Below, piece by piece: positions 9,501 to 21,890 of a stretch of DNA of 24,719 nucleotides. Under the pieces are notes generated by a model. That model worked only from the letters and a program-made list of their open reading frames with translations, searched no databases and was not told the origin of the DNA. Positions within the stretch are counted from its first letter, which is position 1. Every line of letters begins with the position of its first letter. The position numbers and the translations under genes were made by a program. Origin of the DNA: Lenisia limosa (Eukaryota > Breviatea); the NCBI GenBank assembly GCA_001655205.1, contig LPNZ01010309.1, positions 1 through 24,719 on the forward strand, given 5' to 3'.

Positions 9501-10175
9501 AACGCTTATCTTTTGACCAACCTTTTCTTCTTTCTCATTGTTATATGTAACACAATAAGAGGACAACTTTCTTTTGACATGTATCTAGGAACAGCACGAA
9601 TCTATAACACGATGACATCCGTATGTTTGGCCACTTTGGTTGGACATGAGGCTGAAGTCAGTAGAGTTTGTGGGGCGCTTAGTGCTTCATTTTGAAAATG
9701 TTATTGATATTTCTTAGGTATGCTTCTCTCCACAAGGATCTACTGTGCTTACAGCTTCCGCGGATAAAACTGCAAGAATATGGGATGCTGGTGAGTGGGG
9801 GGGGGGGGNNNNNNNNNNNNNNNNNNNNNNNNNNNNNNNNNNNNNNNNNNNNNNNNNNNNNNNNNNNNNNNNNNNNNNNNNNNNNNNNNNNNNNNNNNNN
9901 NNNNNNNNNNNNNNNNNTCAACAATTCATCTCAAATATTTACCTGTTGCTCATCCCCTCCCTAGAAACGGGTGAGTCGCTACAGATTCTTGAGGGCCATA
10001 CAGATGAAGTGTTTAGCTGTGCAGTGAACTACAACGCATCTGCAATCATCACTGGTATGCTGTGAATAAGATGAGCTTGTTATTACCACTAGACCTCAGC
10101 TTTATATAACTATTAATAAATTCAGGAAGTAAAGACAACACTTGTAGAGTTTGGTTTGCCTCCGACCTTAAGTAG
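6574..10175 (+). CDS. DAW1: DAW1/ODA16, dynein assembly factor with WD repeats
   Basis: This WD40 adaptor links outer-arm dynein to intraflagellar transport so that it is imported into cilia. I find 17 exons: 6574-6613, 6656-6728, 6769-6860, 6959-7070, 7157-7217, 7267-7328, (gap)7510-7543, 7736-7838, 7999-8063, 8350-8392, 8702-8827, 8951-9032, 9293-9366, 9589-9665, 9718-9790, 9965-10054 and 10126-10175. All junctions are GT-AG and in phase. The start [14 protein letters not shown] is the family's characteristic N-terminus. A helical region follows ([17 protein letters not shown]), then [19 protein letters not shown] and eight WD repeats with motifs such as [38 protein letters not shown] and, last, [10 protein letters not shown]. 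The length is about 420 residues, against about 415 in animals. Only about three residues are lost in the gap before 7510. The gene is tail-to-tail with alpha-tubulin (stop codons 175 bp apart). Its introns carry gaps, a hairpin and repeat fragments. Confidence 0.96.
8185..8280. repeat. Possible diverged MITE copy in a DAW1 intron
   Basis: Contains TCCTCGATAAATACCGAT, similar to the interior of the MITE at 5564 (TCTCGATAAATCCCGATAAA), and TTGGACTGAAG near the right end. The similarity is short and no clean terminal repeats remain. Confidence 0.35.
8841..8919. repeat. Long near-perfect hairpin in a DAW1 intron
   Basis: The left arm 8841-8869 and right arm 8893-8919 are inverted copies apart from a 2-nt bulge. 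The arms include GCAGTAAAGTCTCT and its inverse AGAGACTTTACTGC, each flanked by T or A tracts. The hairpin fills most of the 123-nt intron between exons 11 and 12. The 19-nt core at 8851-8869 recurs inverted at 5421-5439, so it is a dispersed repeat. Confidence 0.7.
9138..9213 (+). repeat. Fragment of the 4278-4546 element family in a DAW1 intron
   Basis: Begins ATGATTGGGTGAATTAATTC, identical to the left end of the element at 4278 for 18 nt. It later has TAATTAAAAGCATGATGGTG, a degraded version of that element's TTATAAGCGTGATGGTGT. The right end is lost. Confidence 0.6.
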
Positions 10176-10350
10176 GGTGTGATGTCTTGTGTTGATCTAG
10201 GTAATGTACACTTGTATTATACTTTTGATAGTTAGTATGCCACCAACATCTATCCAGTGAACTTATAAGGAGGAATGCGATTAAAAAAAACACATGAACA
10301 ACCAAAGTTTAAAGTAATGAATACATTGATAAAGATCAAGAGAATAAAGT

Positions 10351-10465
10351 TTAGAACTCCTCACCCTCCTCGCCTTCACCCTCGCCGTCGATGGAGTCGA
10401 CACCGACCTCTTCGTAATCCTTCTCGAGAGCGGCAAGATCCTCACGGGCCTCGGAGAATTCACCT
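10351..10465 (-). CDS. TUBA: Alpha-tubulin, C-terminal fragment (copy X)
   Basis: The minus-strand frame encodes [20 protein letters not shown], then [17 protein letters not shown] and TAA at 10353-10351. These are the last 37 residues of alpha-tubulin, including the acidic tail. The tail ends in EEF rather than the more usual EEY. The piece is cut by the 10-N join at 10466. It differs by about one base from the same region of copy Y (13743-13857), and some 70 nt of 3' flank are also similar, so the two are recent duplicates or haplotypes. Its other parts are probably 14397-15195 and 18066-18620. Confidence 0.9.
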
Positions 10466-10475
10466 NNNNNNNNNN
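10466..10475. other. 10-N scaffold join
   Basis: Breaks alpha-tubulin exon 5. The sequence to the right is not tubulin, so the junction is probably between two different loci. Confidence 0.8.
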
Positions 10476-10614
10476 TGACGGGGGCAGGGTGGTGAAGGGG
10501 GAGTGTTTTTCTATGTCATTATTCCCTTCCCAAATTATAGAGCGAATTGCATGAAGCATAATGGAAAACATCACAATGACCTACTCTCTATTGTTTCGTA
10601 TTTTGCATAATTAC

Positions 10615-10692
10615 CCCCCCACCATGCTTTTGGTAATCAAAGAGTTTGGTATAGATTGCAGCAGGGATGGAGATACTGCCATCCTCATTGGT
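10615..10692 (-). CDS. Isolated exon of an unknown minus-strand gene
   Basis: Between an AAACAG acceptor and a GTAATT donor the minus strand encodes TNEDGSISIPAAIYTKLFDY then QKHGGG (26 codons, phase 0). A preceding exon may lie at about 10880-10770, ending at a GTATGA donor in phase 0, but its frame is not secure. The glycine end comes from a poly-C tract. Not enough is visible to name a family. Confidence 0.4.
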
Positions 10693-11166
10693 CTGTTTCA
10701 TTACAAAGAAGTACAAGCAAAAAAATAATAATAATATATCGCAAATTTTCACTCAAGTGTAATACGTATCACTATCATACGCAAATTGCAGTAATGGGGA
10801 AACAAAAGGAGTATCCTGCCGCAGAAATCAGCCAGACCATGGAATTTCTTAAAGGCGATTGTTGTAGCCCACATTAATTATCAATATTTATACGAGATGA
10901 TATCTTAATTTTGTCATTGATATCTAATACACTGACCGCGAGAAGCAATAGTGTCAGGACTTATCGCGGTCACGTATCTTTCCTAGCTCATATAAAGCCA
11001 GCAAACCCAGTCGGCACGGAGTGCCGTGTCCTCTTCTTCCGGCAGAACGATGATATCCTAAAGGGTCACGAAGGACAGATTTCTTCCACCAAAAATGACC
11101 CCATTTTGGATGGCATGGTGGCATTTGGGCTGAAACAGAGTACATAATCCCAACAATCAAACATAG

Positions 11167-11231
11167 CTATGTGCCAACCTCTTTCTGAGCTTCCTCTTGA
11201 GCATCAACAAACTCTGCGGTATCCTCCTGGG
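11167..11231 (-). CDS. C-terminal exon of an unknown minus-strand gene
   Basis: The minus strand reads QEDTAEFVDAQEEAQKEVGT and then TAG at 11169-11167. The composition is that of an amphipathic, coiled-coil-like tail. Its upstream part is lost in the gap starting at 11241 after a poly-G tract. A GTTGGC donor in the frame would allow further exons instead of this stop. Family unknown. Confidence 0.42.
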
Positions 11232-11439
11232 GGGGGGGGGNNNNNNNNNNNNNNNNNNNNNNNNNNNNNNNNNNNNNNNNNNNNNNNNNNNNNNNNNNNN
11301 NNNNNNNNNNNNNNNNNNNNNNNNNNNNNNNNNNNNNNNNNNNNNNNNNACTGTATATACAGAACAAAAGTGCTCTTACGATCTGTCATGTTTTAAATAA
11401 ACACAAAAGAGGCAGGTGAAAGAATAAACAGGTCTTCAG

Positions 11440-12163
11440 TCTCAAAAAATACGTTTGGAGTTTTGCATCCTGGACAGAAAGCCGTGCTACTTCCTCCGAT
11501 GTCTAACACTGGGGACCTCAGAAGCTGTCATTCGTGGTAAGTTGTTATTTCACTATTTAATTTCTAACTCCACCAAAACTTGCGTTTCTTGCACGGCATT
11601 TTCGGAAGGAAGTTGTCCTCTCCCAGGTGTTGCTATTCACCAAAAACACAAGCTCGGTAGCAATGAACATTATGCCCCGACATGGTACTTTTTTTACTGT
11701 TCAAGTGGATGGAGCGAGATTCCATCTACCCGTGGATTATGGTAAGGAAGCCAGCCAATAGTCTTTCGACTTGTCTAACTTTGCTAGGGACTTTAGATTC
11801 ATTCTTTGTTGCTGTTTGCTATTCATTATTACGGGACGGGGGGGGGGGGNNNNNNNNNNNNNNNNNNNNNNNNNNNNNNNNNNNNNNNNNNNNNNNNNNN
11901 NNNNNNNNNNNNNNNNNNNNNNNNNNNGGTCGACGTAACAATATTCCGGGTGACATCATTGATGTAGGTTTCCTAAAATTGGAATATCTGTTTTCATACA
12001 TGATATAACGTTTTAAGAGCTTTCTTTTCTTTACTAGCAAGAGTTCCTCACTGCAGAAAGTACTCCTGATCGTCAACACTACTATGTCAATCAATGGGTA
12101 GAGTATTTTGCGGAGGCCTACGAGAATGTTTGTTGCGACTTGCTTTCACTCACCTCTATTTAG
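11440..12163 (+). CDS. Unknown plus-strand gene, 3' part (four exons, one broken by a gap)
   Basis: Exons that join in phase are 11440-11536, 11627-11741, (gap)11928-11963 and 12038-12163. The second exon is open in two frames: one starts VAIHQKHKLGSNEHYAPTWY, the other, from an acceptor at 11609, includes LLFTKNTSSVAMNIMPRHG. I cannot decide between them, although the first fits the phase of exon 1. The third reads GRRNNIPGDIID. The last starts QEFLTAESTPDRQHYYVNQW and ends in LLSLTSI before TAG. The coding character is good in the last two exons. The 5' end probably lies in the gap at 11241-11349. No family was recognised. It is convergent with the minus-strand gene 12280-13401. Confidence 0.5.
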
Positions 12164-12279
12164 AACCCTCAGGCTTTCAGACATTCTAATTTAATAACAT
12201 GGGAAGATGAATACAATCACATTTAGCCTTGATCTACCCTAACATAAAACAACATGTTGAAACTCTTAAGCGTCTTTGA

Positions 12280-13401
12280 TTATCTCATTTTACATAATTC
12301 AGGTGATCTCTTCACGTTCGAGCTGATAGACGTGACTGGGATATATGGGATTAAGGGGGAATCGGGTGTTTTTGGATGACTGATTGAGGACTGAATAACC
12401 GTCGGTGAAAACACAAAAAGGACAAAAATGAAAACGATTGAGCGACACACATTATTAGGTGGGAAGAGGAGAAAAAAATAGAAGAAAAAAAAAAGCAACA
12501 TCAAGACAGAAGAGAAAAGGTAAAACGAAAGAAGAAAAAAAGAAGATCTATTCAGCGATACAAAAAAGAAAGATCTTATCAAAAAGTGAAGATAATATCA
12601 ACAAAAAAGACATGAATATATCATCAATTGAATAAAAAGAAAAGAAAAAATGGAAAAAGAACAAACCTCTTCATCCTCATCGTTTTCGTCTTCAAAAAAC
12701 CGGTCCATTTCCGAAAGGTGCAGATTCCAGAGTTTGTCGACTCGTCGGCGCAGCTACAGCAGTCAGACAGACTTGGCCAAGCTACAATTACTCTTTGTAT
12801 ATCAAAACTTGCTAAGAAAAATAATACCAGATGATTTCATTTTGTTCAGAAAATTGTGCTAATCTATTCCCCTCCGCTCCCTACAACGTAGAAAAAAATC
12901 ATCTATACCAGAAGTAAAAGTAGAAAGCAGAGACGCCAAATACAAAAAAGTCACCGCAGTTGACAAAATGACATGCCATGAAAACAATCTGGTTCTCATT
13001 GGCACAACATCAAAGATAAAAACCAATAAGCGGGGAGGGGGCTGATGAACAACATCAAAGATTGACGCCAAAGACTTATTGATCTCACCTTTTCACTGTC
13101 AGGTCTCAGATGACAAGCTTCGCAATAGAGGTGCGCTGCTTCAGAATGTTTCTCTTCCTAAATAGTTTTAACTACTAATGTACCCAATTCTAATCAAGTG
13201 GTTGCAGTGCTTGTGTTTGAATTGTAAAAGATGCCTGTACAGGTTCCATCAAAATCCCAAAAACGTTAGATTGAAACATACCTCTGAAGCTTCTCTGGCT
13301 TGCTTGACCAGCAGGTTGTACTTAATCTTATCCTCTTTAGAGAGGAGGAGCGGATCACTGCTGCTTGGGAGCGCTGGTCTCGACAAGTTCTGATGAACCA
13401 T
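12280..13401 (-). CDS. Protein with TPR-like N-terminus, four exons, about 128 residues
   Basis: Minus-strand exons are 13401-13282, 13157-13089, 12753-12667 and 12390-12280, all phase 0. Exon 1 starts MVHQNLSRPALPSSSDPLLL and ends KYNLLVKQAREASE. Exon 2 is EEKHSEAAHLYCEACHLRPD then SEK. Exon 3 starts LRRRVDKLWNLHLSEMDRFF and ends in an acidic stretch. The pattern of two helices with A.LY..A..L.P...K is that of a TPR-type motif. It recalls the short N-terminal repeat of ERCC6L-like SNF2 helicases, but no helicase domain follows. Exon 4 (starting SSISHPKTPDSPLIP, stop at 12280) fits in phase, but the same DNA is open in other frames, so the C-terminus is uncertain. It may be a stand-alone small protein or a truncated gene. 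Confidence 0.58.
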
Positions 13402-13742
13402 TGAGTCTTTCTTATCTGCTTCCCTCTGTTCTACTTCTTAAACACTTGTGAGATAGTCTTGCGCACAACACTCTTTGTTAACTCTTCTCTCTGCTCCAAT
13501 CTCGTTAAATTTCTATTTTTGAGGGAGACAGTGGGAAAGGGAAATATATTTGCTTATCAGCCTTGGTTTTTGATTCGTAACTTAGCCATGACTTTTTCTT
13601 CGATTTGGTTAATGTAAAACTATTTACCTTCACTCACAGCTCTTCTGCATAAACAAATAGACTCATCCAAAACAAGACCCATGAACAACAAATTTTAAAG
13701 TAATGAATACATTGATACTGATAAAGATCAAGAGAATGAAGT
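13402..13742. other. Spacer between the TPR-like gene and tubulin copy Y
   Basis: No exon is visible. The right 60 nt form the 3' flank of alpha-tubulin copy Y. They resemble the 3' flank of copy X at 10285-10350 (shared TAATGAATACATTGAT and AAAGATCAAGAGAAT). Confidence 0.5.
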
Positions 13743-14386
<644 letters not shown>

Positions 14387-14396
14387 NNNNNNNNNN
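14387..14396. other. 10-N scaffold join
   Basis: Left of it is alpha-tubulin exon 4; right of it is the interior of exon 5. That order is impossible for one gene read on the minus strand, so the join is between two copies. Confidence 0.85.
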
Positions 14397-15195
<799 letters not shown>

Positions 15196-15205
15196 NNNNN
15201 NNNNN
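15196..15205. other. 10-N scaffold join
   Basis: Separates exon 3 of tubulin copy X (left) from intron 3 of copy Y (right). A second, complete exon 3 follows at 15355. Confidence 0.85.
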
Positions 15206-15354
15206 AAAGGTGTGAGAACGGTATGAAACTAGGGAGAACGGGTAATAAATGATAAAATATTTCAGTTGCAACTGTTCAAATCACTTCAGATCATTCCGCC
15301 CGTCGTTGCAAAACTCATCATCAAATAGATAAGCAACAGAGTCTCAAAGCTCAC

Positions 15355-16055
<701 letters not shown>

Positions 16056-16281
16056 TTTCTTTTTTAACTTGGTTAAGAGTTATAAGAGTAAATTGTTGGC
16101 AAAAAGGAAGACTGCTTTTAAATGAAATGAACTGAACTGGTCATCCAGTAGGATCCGCTAGATCCATTTCGCCGCCGGACTTTTGATTTTAGGACATTTC
16201 AAATTTTGTAAAAATTTTTATCAAAGCCCAGTCAGCTGTATCTACACCCTTTAGCCCTTTAGTTGCGTTTTGCTGTTAAAG
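16056..16281. promoter_or_regulatory. Head-to-head spacer of tubulin copy Y and PH-C2 gene
   Basis: This 226-bp region separates two divergent starts. Its tubulin side shares AACTTG.TTAAG and a later AAATGAAATGRACTG with the upstream region of tubulin copy X (18621-18710), so these may be conserved promoter parts. No TATA box can be assigned with confidence. Confidence 0.35.
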
Positions 16282-17783
16282 ATGGTAGATACTGACATAA
16301 AATGGCAGAAAGCGGGCTGGCTTCAAAAAGGTTTGCATATCTAGGTCTTCCTGGAACCTTTCTTACCGTTTAAATATCAAATAATTATGTGTGAAAGTCT
16401 TAATAGCACAGGAAAAACGTCTCAAAAGAAAAAGCGTCGTTTTGTTGTTCTGGCCCATGGAACTGTCCTCTACTTCGAAAAAGAAGTGAACCAATATGAT
16501 GTGAAGGTATTTGTTATTTAGGAGTGTGTTTATTATTGTTTTAGAAACGCCCAAAGAATTCACACAGTCTCCTCGATGCTCAGATCATTGTCCCTAATAT
16601 GCCAGATAACTCCTTTGCTATCTCGGTGAAACTCTCGGTGGGAACTGGTTACACTCGAATGGCGGCAATACTTGTCGTTTTTGTGTCTTTGGTACTATTG
16701 TAACGCCTATTTTCATGGGATGGGCTTGTGAAAAGGGTGATACAGATTCCTGAAGGCAAATAAAATAGTAGTTTAATCTGTATGCAATTACAATATTGGT
16801 AATTGGCAATGTCTGCGAGCAGCTTGTGTCATTAGCTCTTTGTGTTGTCAATGAAACTGGCACCTGTATTTTTAGGGATTGTGTGCAATGCCGTAGAATT
16901 ATGCTGAAATTTGCTTGGGATAATAGCTAAGAGGCCAGCATTACATATCTTTCCTTTAACAAGCAATCTGTTTACGCTCCTAGTCCGGAGTAACATACTA
17001 CTTCTGGGCCGAAACAGAAGACGAACGGAACGAATGGAGGGACGCCTTCAAGAACGCCTCAAGTGACGTTCTTGAGAACCAAGGCCTCCCTGACATCGAA
17101 CGCTCCATTGTGGTGTCCGGTGAGGGGGGTTGTCTTGGACTTCTATTCAATTGCCCTTATCTAAATTTGTTTATTGAAAATACACCTTTCCCACAAGACA
17201 GCACTTTATTGATAGTTTTCCTTTTCCTTTCCCCAAGTTGACTGAGTAGTGATTGAGGCGGCACACCTGAGCAAAAGAGACTTATTCGGCCTTAGTGACC
17301 CTTTCACCCAGGTCAAGTGTGGCGACAAGTCCTTTGAAACTCAGGTAAGCAGCTGGGATTGGCTTGAGGATCAGGATCTTTTAGATTCAATGCAGAGCCC
17401 CCAACACAAGATTGACATACTCGATAACTGGGGATATTGTTGCTGGCTGTTTGACGGATATTGTTGTTGTTGCTGCTGCTCAATTGTGTGCGCTGCTTTC
17501 CTTCAGTCAGGCTTACCTACGGTCCGAAAAATGTGGAAGTATCGAATTTTATATTTTACCAGCGTTCTGGAACCACAGGAAGCCCTATTTGCCCACCTAA
17601 CTCCTTGCAAAGCTAAATCGTTGTGTTGAACCCTTTTATGTGGTTCTAAAGCCTGTTCATTTCGGAACAAAGCACTTTTGCGATTACCTGCTTTGGCATT
17701 TTGGTGGTTTTGCTAAAAGTTCACCTCATTAGGTGTGTAAGAAGAGTCTCAACCCGAGTTGGAACAAGCAGTACTATTTGTGG
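16282..17783 (+). CDS. PH-C2 domain protein, 5' part (broken by a gap)
   Basis: Exons 16282-16330, 16412-16506, 16545-16625 (or to 16637), 16984-17119, 17250-17344 and 17733 to about 17779-17783. The start MVDTDIKWQKAGWLQKGKTS opens a PH domain directly. The domain continues KKRRFVVLAHGTVLYFEKEV and closes with YYFWAETEDERNEWRDAF, whose Trp is the invariant tryptophan of the last PH helix. A C2 domain follows: IERSIVVSVIEAAHLSKRDL, FGLSDPFTQVKCGDKSFETQ and VCKKSLNPSWNKQYY. Its loop Asp residues (KRD and SDP) suit calcium-dependent membrane binding. PH before C2 is the order in SynGAP/RASA-type Ras GTPase activators, but the catalytic part would lie beyond the join at 18056, so the family is not settled. 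The remaining intron carries a MITE. Confidence 0.85.
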
Positions 17784-17881
17784 GTTGGCTGATTTAAAAT
17801 TAATCCATTTCCAATGTCACTTCTGGTTTTATCTAACGTACTAATATTTGATGATGAAGCTAATCATAGCTAGAGCTTCAC

Positions 17882-17960
17882 TTTCAGTTCCAAAAGACCG
17901 GGAAAATATCAATATTTATCGAGGATTTATCAAGATTCAGTCTTTATTTTGGAACTGAAA
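17882..17960. mobile_element. 79-bp MITE copy with perfect 14-bp inverted ends
   Basis: TTTCAGTTCCAAAA (17882-17895) and TTTTGGAACTGAAA (17947-17960) are perfect inverted copies. The interior (AAAATATCAATATTTATCGA, GGATTTATCAAGATTCAGTC) matches the reversed interior of the element at 5564-5662, but the outer ends differ. It lies in an intron of the PH-C2 gene. Confidence 0.7.
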
Positions 17961-18055
17961 ATGGAGCTCAAATACACTAACCAAATTAAACTAGTAGAAC
18001 ATCTTAAGAGTTTTTGAAGATTTTTAAATAAGACAGCCAGAGATTGTCTTTGTAA

Positions 18056-18065
18056 NNNNNNNNNN
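18056..18065. other. 10-N scaffold join
   Basis: Left side is intron of the PH-C2 gene. Right side starts with the first codon of alpha-tubulin exon 3 (minus strand), directly before its acceptor. Confidence 0.85.
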
Positions 18066-18620
<555 letters not shown>

Positions 18621-18895
18621 TTTTAATAAATTAACTTGTTTAAGGAAAGTTAAGGATAAATAAAACAAAACGAAATAAAGTTTAAATACAAAATGAAATG
18701 GACTGTAAATTCACGGAATATTGCTCCATTTGGAGTCTGTGGTGTTTATGGCCATACTCCCTTTTGCTAATACTCCTCTTCTGCCCTAATTTATTATAGC
18801 TAATCAATTAATCAATTAAGTGATAATTTATTTTTGAAAAAAGAAGCTACCCTGCAAAGTAACACGTCATACCCCTGAATAGTTGAAAGAGCAAC
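18621..18895. promoter_or_regulatory. Head-to-head spacer of tubulin copy X and mitochondrial-protein gene
   Basis: A 275-bp AT-rich region between divergent start codons. The tubulin-proximal part resembles the equivalent region of copy Y. TAATCAATTAATCAATTAAG occurs near 18801. Confidence 0.35.
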
Positions 18896-19355
18896 ATGTC
18901 AATGTTGCCGTCCTTTCTAAGGGCTGGAATGCTTGCTAGTAAACAAACATTAACAGTGATGTCATATGCGGTCAAATCTAGCATTCCCGCACTTCGAACC
19001 TCGATCGAGATGCAAGCTCCTCGCATGATGAGCAAGCTACGTCAGATTGGTACTATTGCCGGCTCCAACTATTATCATCCGTATGGCTCTTCAAGTCCCC
19101 ATGGAAAAGCCATCTTTTATGGATCCCTTCTTGTTGGAGCATGTTGGATGACAAAACGCGCCAAAAAGGTTGGGCTACTGATATCTCCTCAGATGTGTTT
19201 AATCTAATCAACGCTTATACAAGATGTATCCAATCTGATTATGTTAGAAACGGCTTGCCAAAAATGCCTACAAGGAAGATATCAAGAGACTCACACGCGA
19301 AACGCAGACACTCAAGGACCTTGTTGAGACTTTGGTGAAGAAAGTTGACTTGTAA
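18896..19355 (+). CDS. Small, probably mitochondrial membrane protein (126 residues)
   Basis: Two phase-0 exons, 18896-19168 and 19248-19355. The N-terminus MSMLPSFLRAGMLASKQTLT and the following 30 residues are rich in Arg, Ser, Ala and Met and lack acidic residues until the Glu of RTSIEMQ. This is typical of a mitochondrial targeting sequence. Residues about 77-86 (AIFYGSLLVGACWM region) form a short membrane helix, followed by a basic stretch TKRAKKKRLAKNAYK. A charged helical tail, ETQTLKDLVETLVKKVDL, ends in TAA. The layout is that of a single-span inner-membrane subunit, for example of a respiratory complex, but I do not recognise the family. It is head-to-head with tubulin copy X. Confidence 0.72.
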
Positions 19356-19793
19356 GCAGACTGCTATATTCAGTTTTACAAGGGGCTGTTACAGGTTGAA
19401 TGATACACTGTGGTAATGAGAGTTATAATCTTCTTATAGAGGCCAAAAAACAGTGGCAAGCAGCCTTCATATCATAATGATTTGTTCAGGAACCCAGTCC
19501 GCCCCGTCTTTAATAGTGAACCTGTACCTGTCTGTCTCCCTCCCGTTTTCAACCAGCAACAAAATTATGACAGTATGCAGGGCTTGTTCCTCGAAGTATT
19601 ATTTTCATCTAATATTAGCTATTTGATAATATGACTGATTATCAAGTCGATTATTTACAAAGGTTATCACAAGAGTATTTTTGAGACCTATGGTTTTGAG
19701 ATGGCAATCAACTGCTTATAATTGTTTCTGTGTGAATGTGAATAATGATGACGGCACATTTCCTTTTTTAATCACATAGACCCTGGAATTTCG
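19356..19793. other. Spacer without a recognised gene
   Basis: AT-rich sequence between two plus-strand genes. No exon and no clear repeat are visible. Confidence 0.4.
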
Positions 19794-21517
19794 ATGAAGG
19801 CTGATGGTGAAAGAGAACTTTGTGAAGAAGAAGGTGGGTTCAGAAAGAAAAATCGTGACAGTTTAATTATTTGAGGGATTTAAGATATGCATAAGCATTC
19901 AAAAAACACCATTTCTTTTGTGTTTCATTTCCTTAGACTTAACCAAGCGTCTTGACGAAAGAGCGGATCAGATTGCCACCGGATTCAACAAGTACACTCC
20001 AATTGCAAAGGTAGGGACAAGGTATCAATATACTCTTCAAAGGCATATTATCGATTCTTTCTTGGAGTATTTCCCTTTTTGGCATCTAATATGGGGAGGA
20101 AAACATAAAGCGTTATTTTTCGATAGTTTACCGATCTTTTTGGCACCGGAGTGAATAATAAATACGGGTCCAAGCCTTTTAAAAAAACTATTACTATTAT
20201 TCCCTCTGACATAGTGCTTTGTTTTATTGATGGATCGCCATTAGTCATGGATTTCAGTTCATCGGATGGACCATGCAGTTTACCCCGGACCACACCCCAG
20301 TCTGCCATCTTCCCTATAGACCGGAGCTAAACCACGCTCTTGGGTCGACTCATGGCGGCATGGTGAGCTGGAAGTAGAGCTTGACTTTGGAGTGTAAAAA
20401 AATCTCATTTCATTTCAAATTACACATAATCAATCAATCCTTGACTAATTTATATTAGACCACTGATAAAAATGTATGAACTTGGTAGCTTTGGGTCTGG
20501 TGTCATGTTTTTGAAGCCATTTCAAGTGTTTATCTTGTAGTACATGTCGATGCTAGATAACGTGATGTGGGCATCTGCTGCTGTCCACCATCGTAAGCAA
20601 TTGGTTTCTCCCGAGTAGTATATGATATGAATAGTACTGTTGAATAGGGATCAGATGTTTTTGAGTTCTTCTTGTTTTCACTTATAAAACACATTTTAAT
20701 GGGCACTCTGGGTTCGGTGATTCTGTTCCTCTTTTTTTTGCTGTCATAAAATGAGCCCCAATTTACACCCTCATTTGCGCATATCGCCTCATTTCTTTGT
20801 TGATATCATATTATTTATCTTTATTGCAGCATAAGCCTTTTGAATAGAAAATAGTCACGTTATTATGACATTTTCATCCTGACATCCCCTCCAATCATTT
20901 CGTTGTTATTCATTCTTACACGAATAGCCCCCCATACCTGGCTCTGTACTGGTGAAATGTCCATTCACTTCCTTCGGCCTGCCACAAACACTGGGTTGAC
21001 TGCTTACGGTCGCGTCATCAAGAGAGGCACGAGACAAGATATCGGTATGATGTTAGTAAATCTATTCCCCTTTTCTGTCCTTACATTTGGAATAGTGGAA
21101 TGGTGTTTCAGTTTACCCTATATTTCCCCCCCTCATTTCTTTTCTCATTTTCCCCCCCTCATTTCTTTTCTCATTTGCTTTGTAATACAATTTAAGTTTT
21201 GCTTCAATATAATGTGTAGAATATTGTTTTCTCGAGAAACTATCGTTTTTGAAATCGAAAATAGACTGCATTTCTCAATAAATCTTCGAACTCTCGATAT
21301 TTTATCAGATCGAAGTGAAACCCTACCCTCAACAAATGCTGACTATTCGTATCAGATCCTATGGTCTTACAAAAAATGCAATATTGTGACAACACTTTAA
21401 ATATCAGTTTCAACGGGTTTTGTGTATTGGGGAGATTCTCACTGAACAGTTGAGGGCTTTATTTACGATGACAAGAAGCGACTAATTGGGCATGCCACTG
21501 GAACCTTTGTGGTTTGA
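19794..21517 (+). CDS. Hotdog-fold acyl-CoA thioesterase (4HBT/PaaI type)
   Basis: Members of this family hydrolyse acyl-CoA thioesters. Exons 19794-19833, 19937-20010, 20258-20362, 20541-20592, 20938-21044 and 21450-21517 join in phase to about 148 residues, the usual size for a single-domain enzyme. After a charged start (MKADGERELCEEEDLTKRLD) comes GWTMQFTPDHTPVCHLPYRP. Then comes the signature HALGSTHGGM, where HGG is the conserved active-site loop, running into YMSMLDNVMWASAAVHH, the central hotdog helix. Strands follow: GEMSIHFLRPATNTGLTAYG, RVIKRGTRQDI and GFIYDDKKRLIGHATGTFVV before TGA. MSIHFLRPA corresponds to the family's L.I.F.RPA strand. I see no targeting peptide. The substrate cannot be inferred. 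Intron 5 carries a MITE copy and a 26-bp tandem duplication. Confidence 0.87.
21123..21174 (+). repeat. 26-bp tandem duplication
   Basis: Two copies of a 26-bp unit, TTCCCCCCCTCATTTCTTTT with a CTCATT end, lie side by side. Each has a run of seven C. They are within an intron of the thioesterase gene. Confidence 0.75.
21244..21325. mobile_element. Diverged MITE copy in a thioesterase intron
   Basis: AAAATAGACTGCATTTCTCAATAAATC matches the interior of the 5564 element (AAAATAGACTGAATTTCTCG and onward) at most positions. Then come CTCGATATTTTATCAG and a GTGAAACCCTA end that recalls the AGCCCTA terminus. The left terminal repeat is degraded. Confidence 0.6.
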
Positions 21518-21890
21518 ACATGGATTGAGAACTGACTCTTTATTTATGGGGGAATAGTACTCAAAGAGGCTTACTTAGCTGTATTGATTTAGCCAACTGA
21601 TATGGAGTTCCCATTTTCTTCAAATGATAATTTGATATGATATATCATGCCTGTACCATACTATTAGGTCATTTATCAACGAGTTATTGTTCATATTAAC
21701 CTCACACTTACAGGTTCTTCCAAAGTTATCCAGTGAAAAGTTGAAGGGACAAGTCTAAATCTCTGCTCATCAATGTTACTGTTTCTGTCTTTTGCTATTT
21801 TCTGATTTTTTTCATATTCTTTTTTTTTTGCCTTTTCCGATACGTTATTACACATACATTTCTTTCTTTTATCTTACCTGGGGACTACAA

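Noticed and set aside
10911-11147. Plus-strand frame of 78 codons with GC-rich, protein-like middle (TECRVLFFRQNDDILKG)
   Set aside because: The opposite strand is also open over much of it, no flanking splice sites join it to another exon in phase, and no family was recognised. Left as undecided.
12280-12582. 100-codon minus-strand frame with a Phe/Leu/Ser-rich, membrane-like start
   Set aside because: The first 60 residues come from an A-rich stretch. Only the last 36 codons, after a TTCAG acceptor at 12391, were kept as a possible exon.
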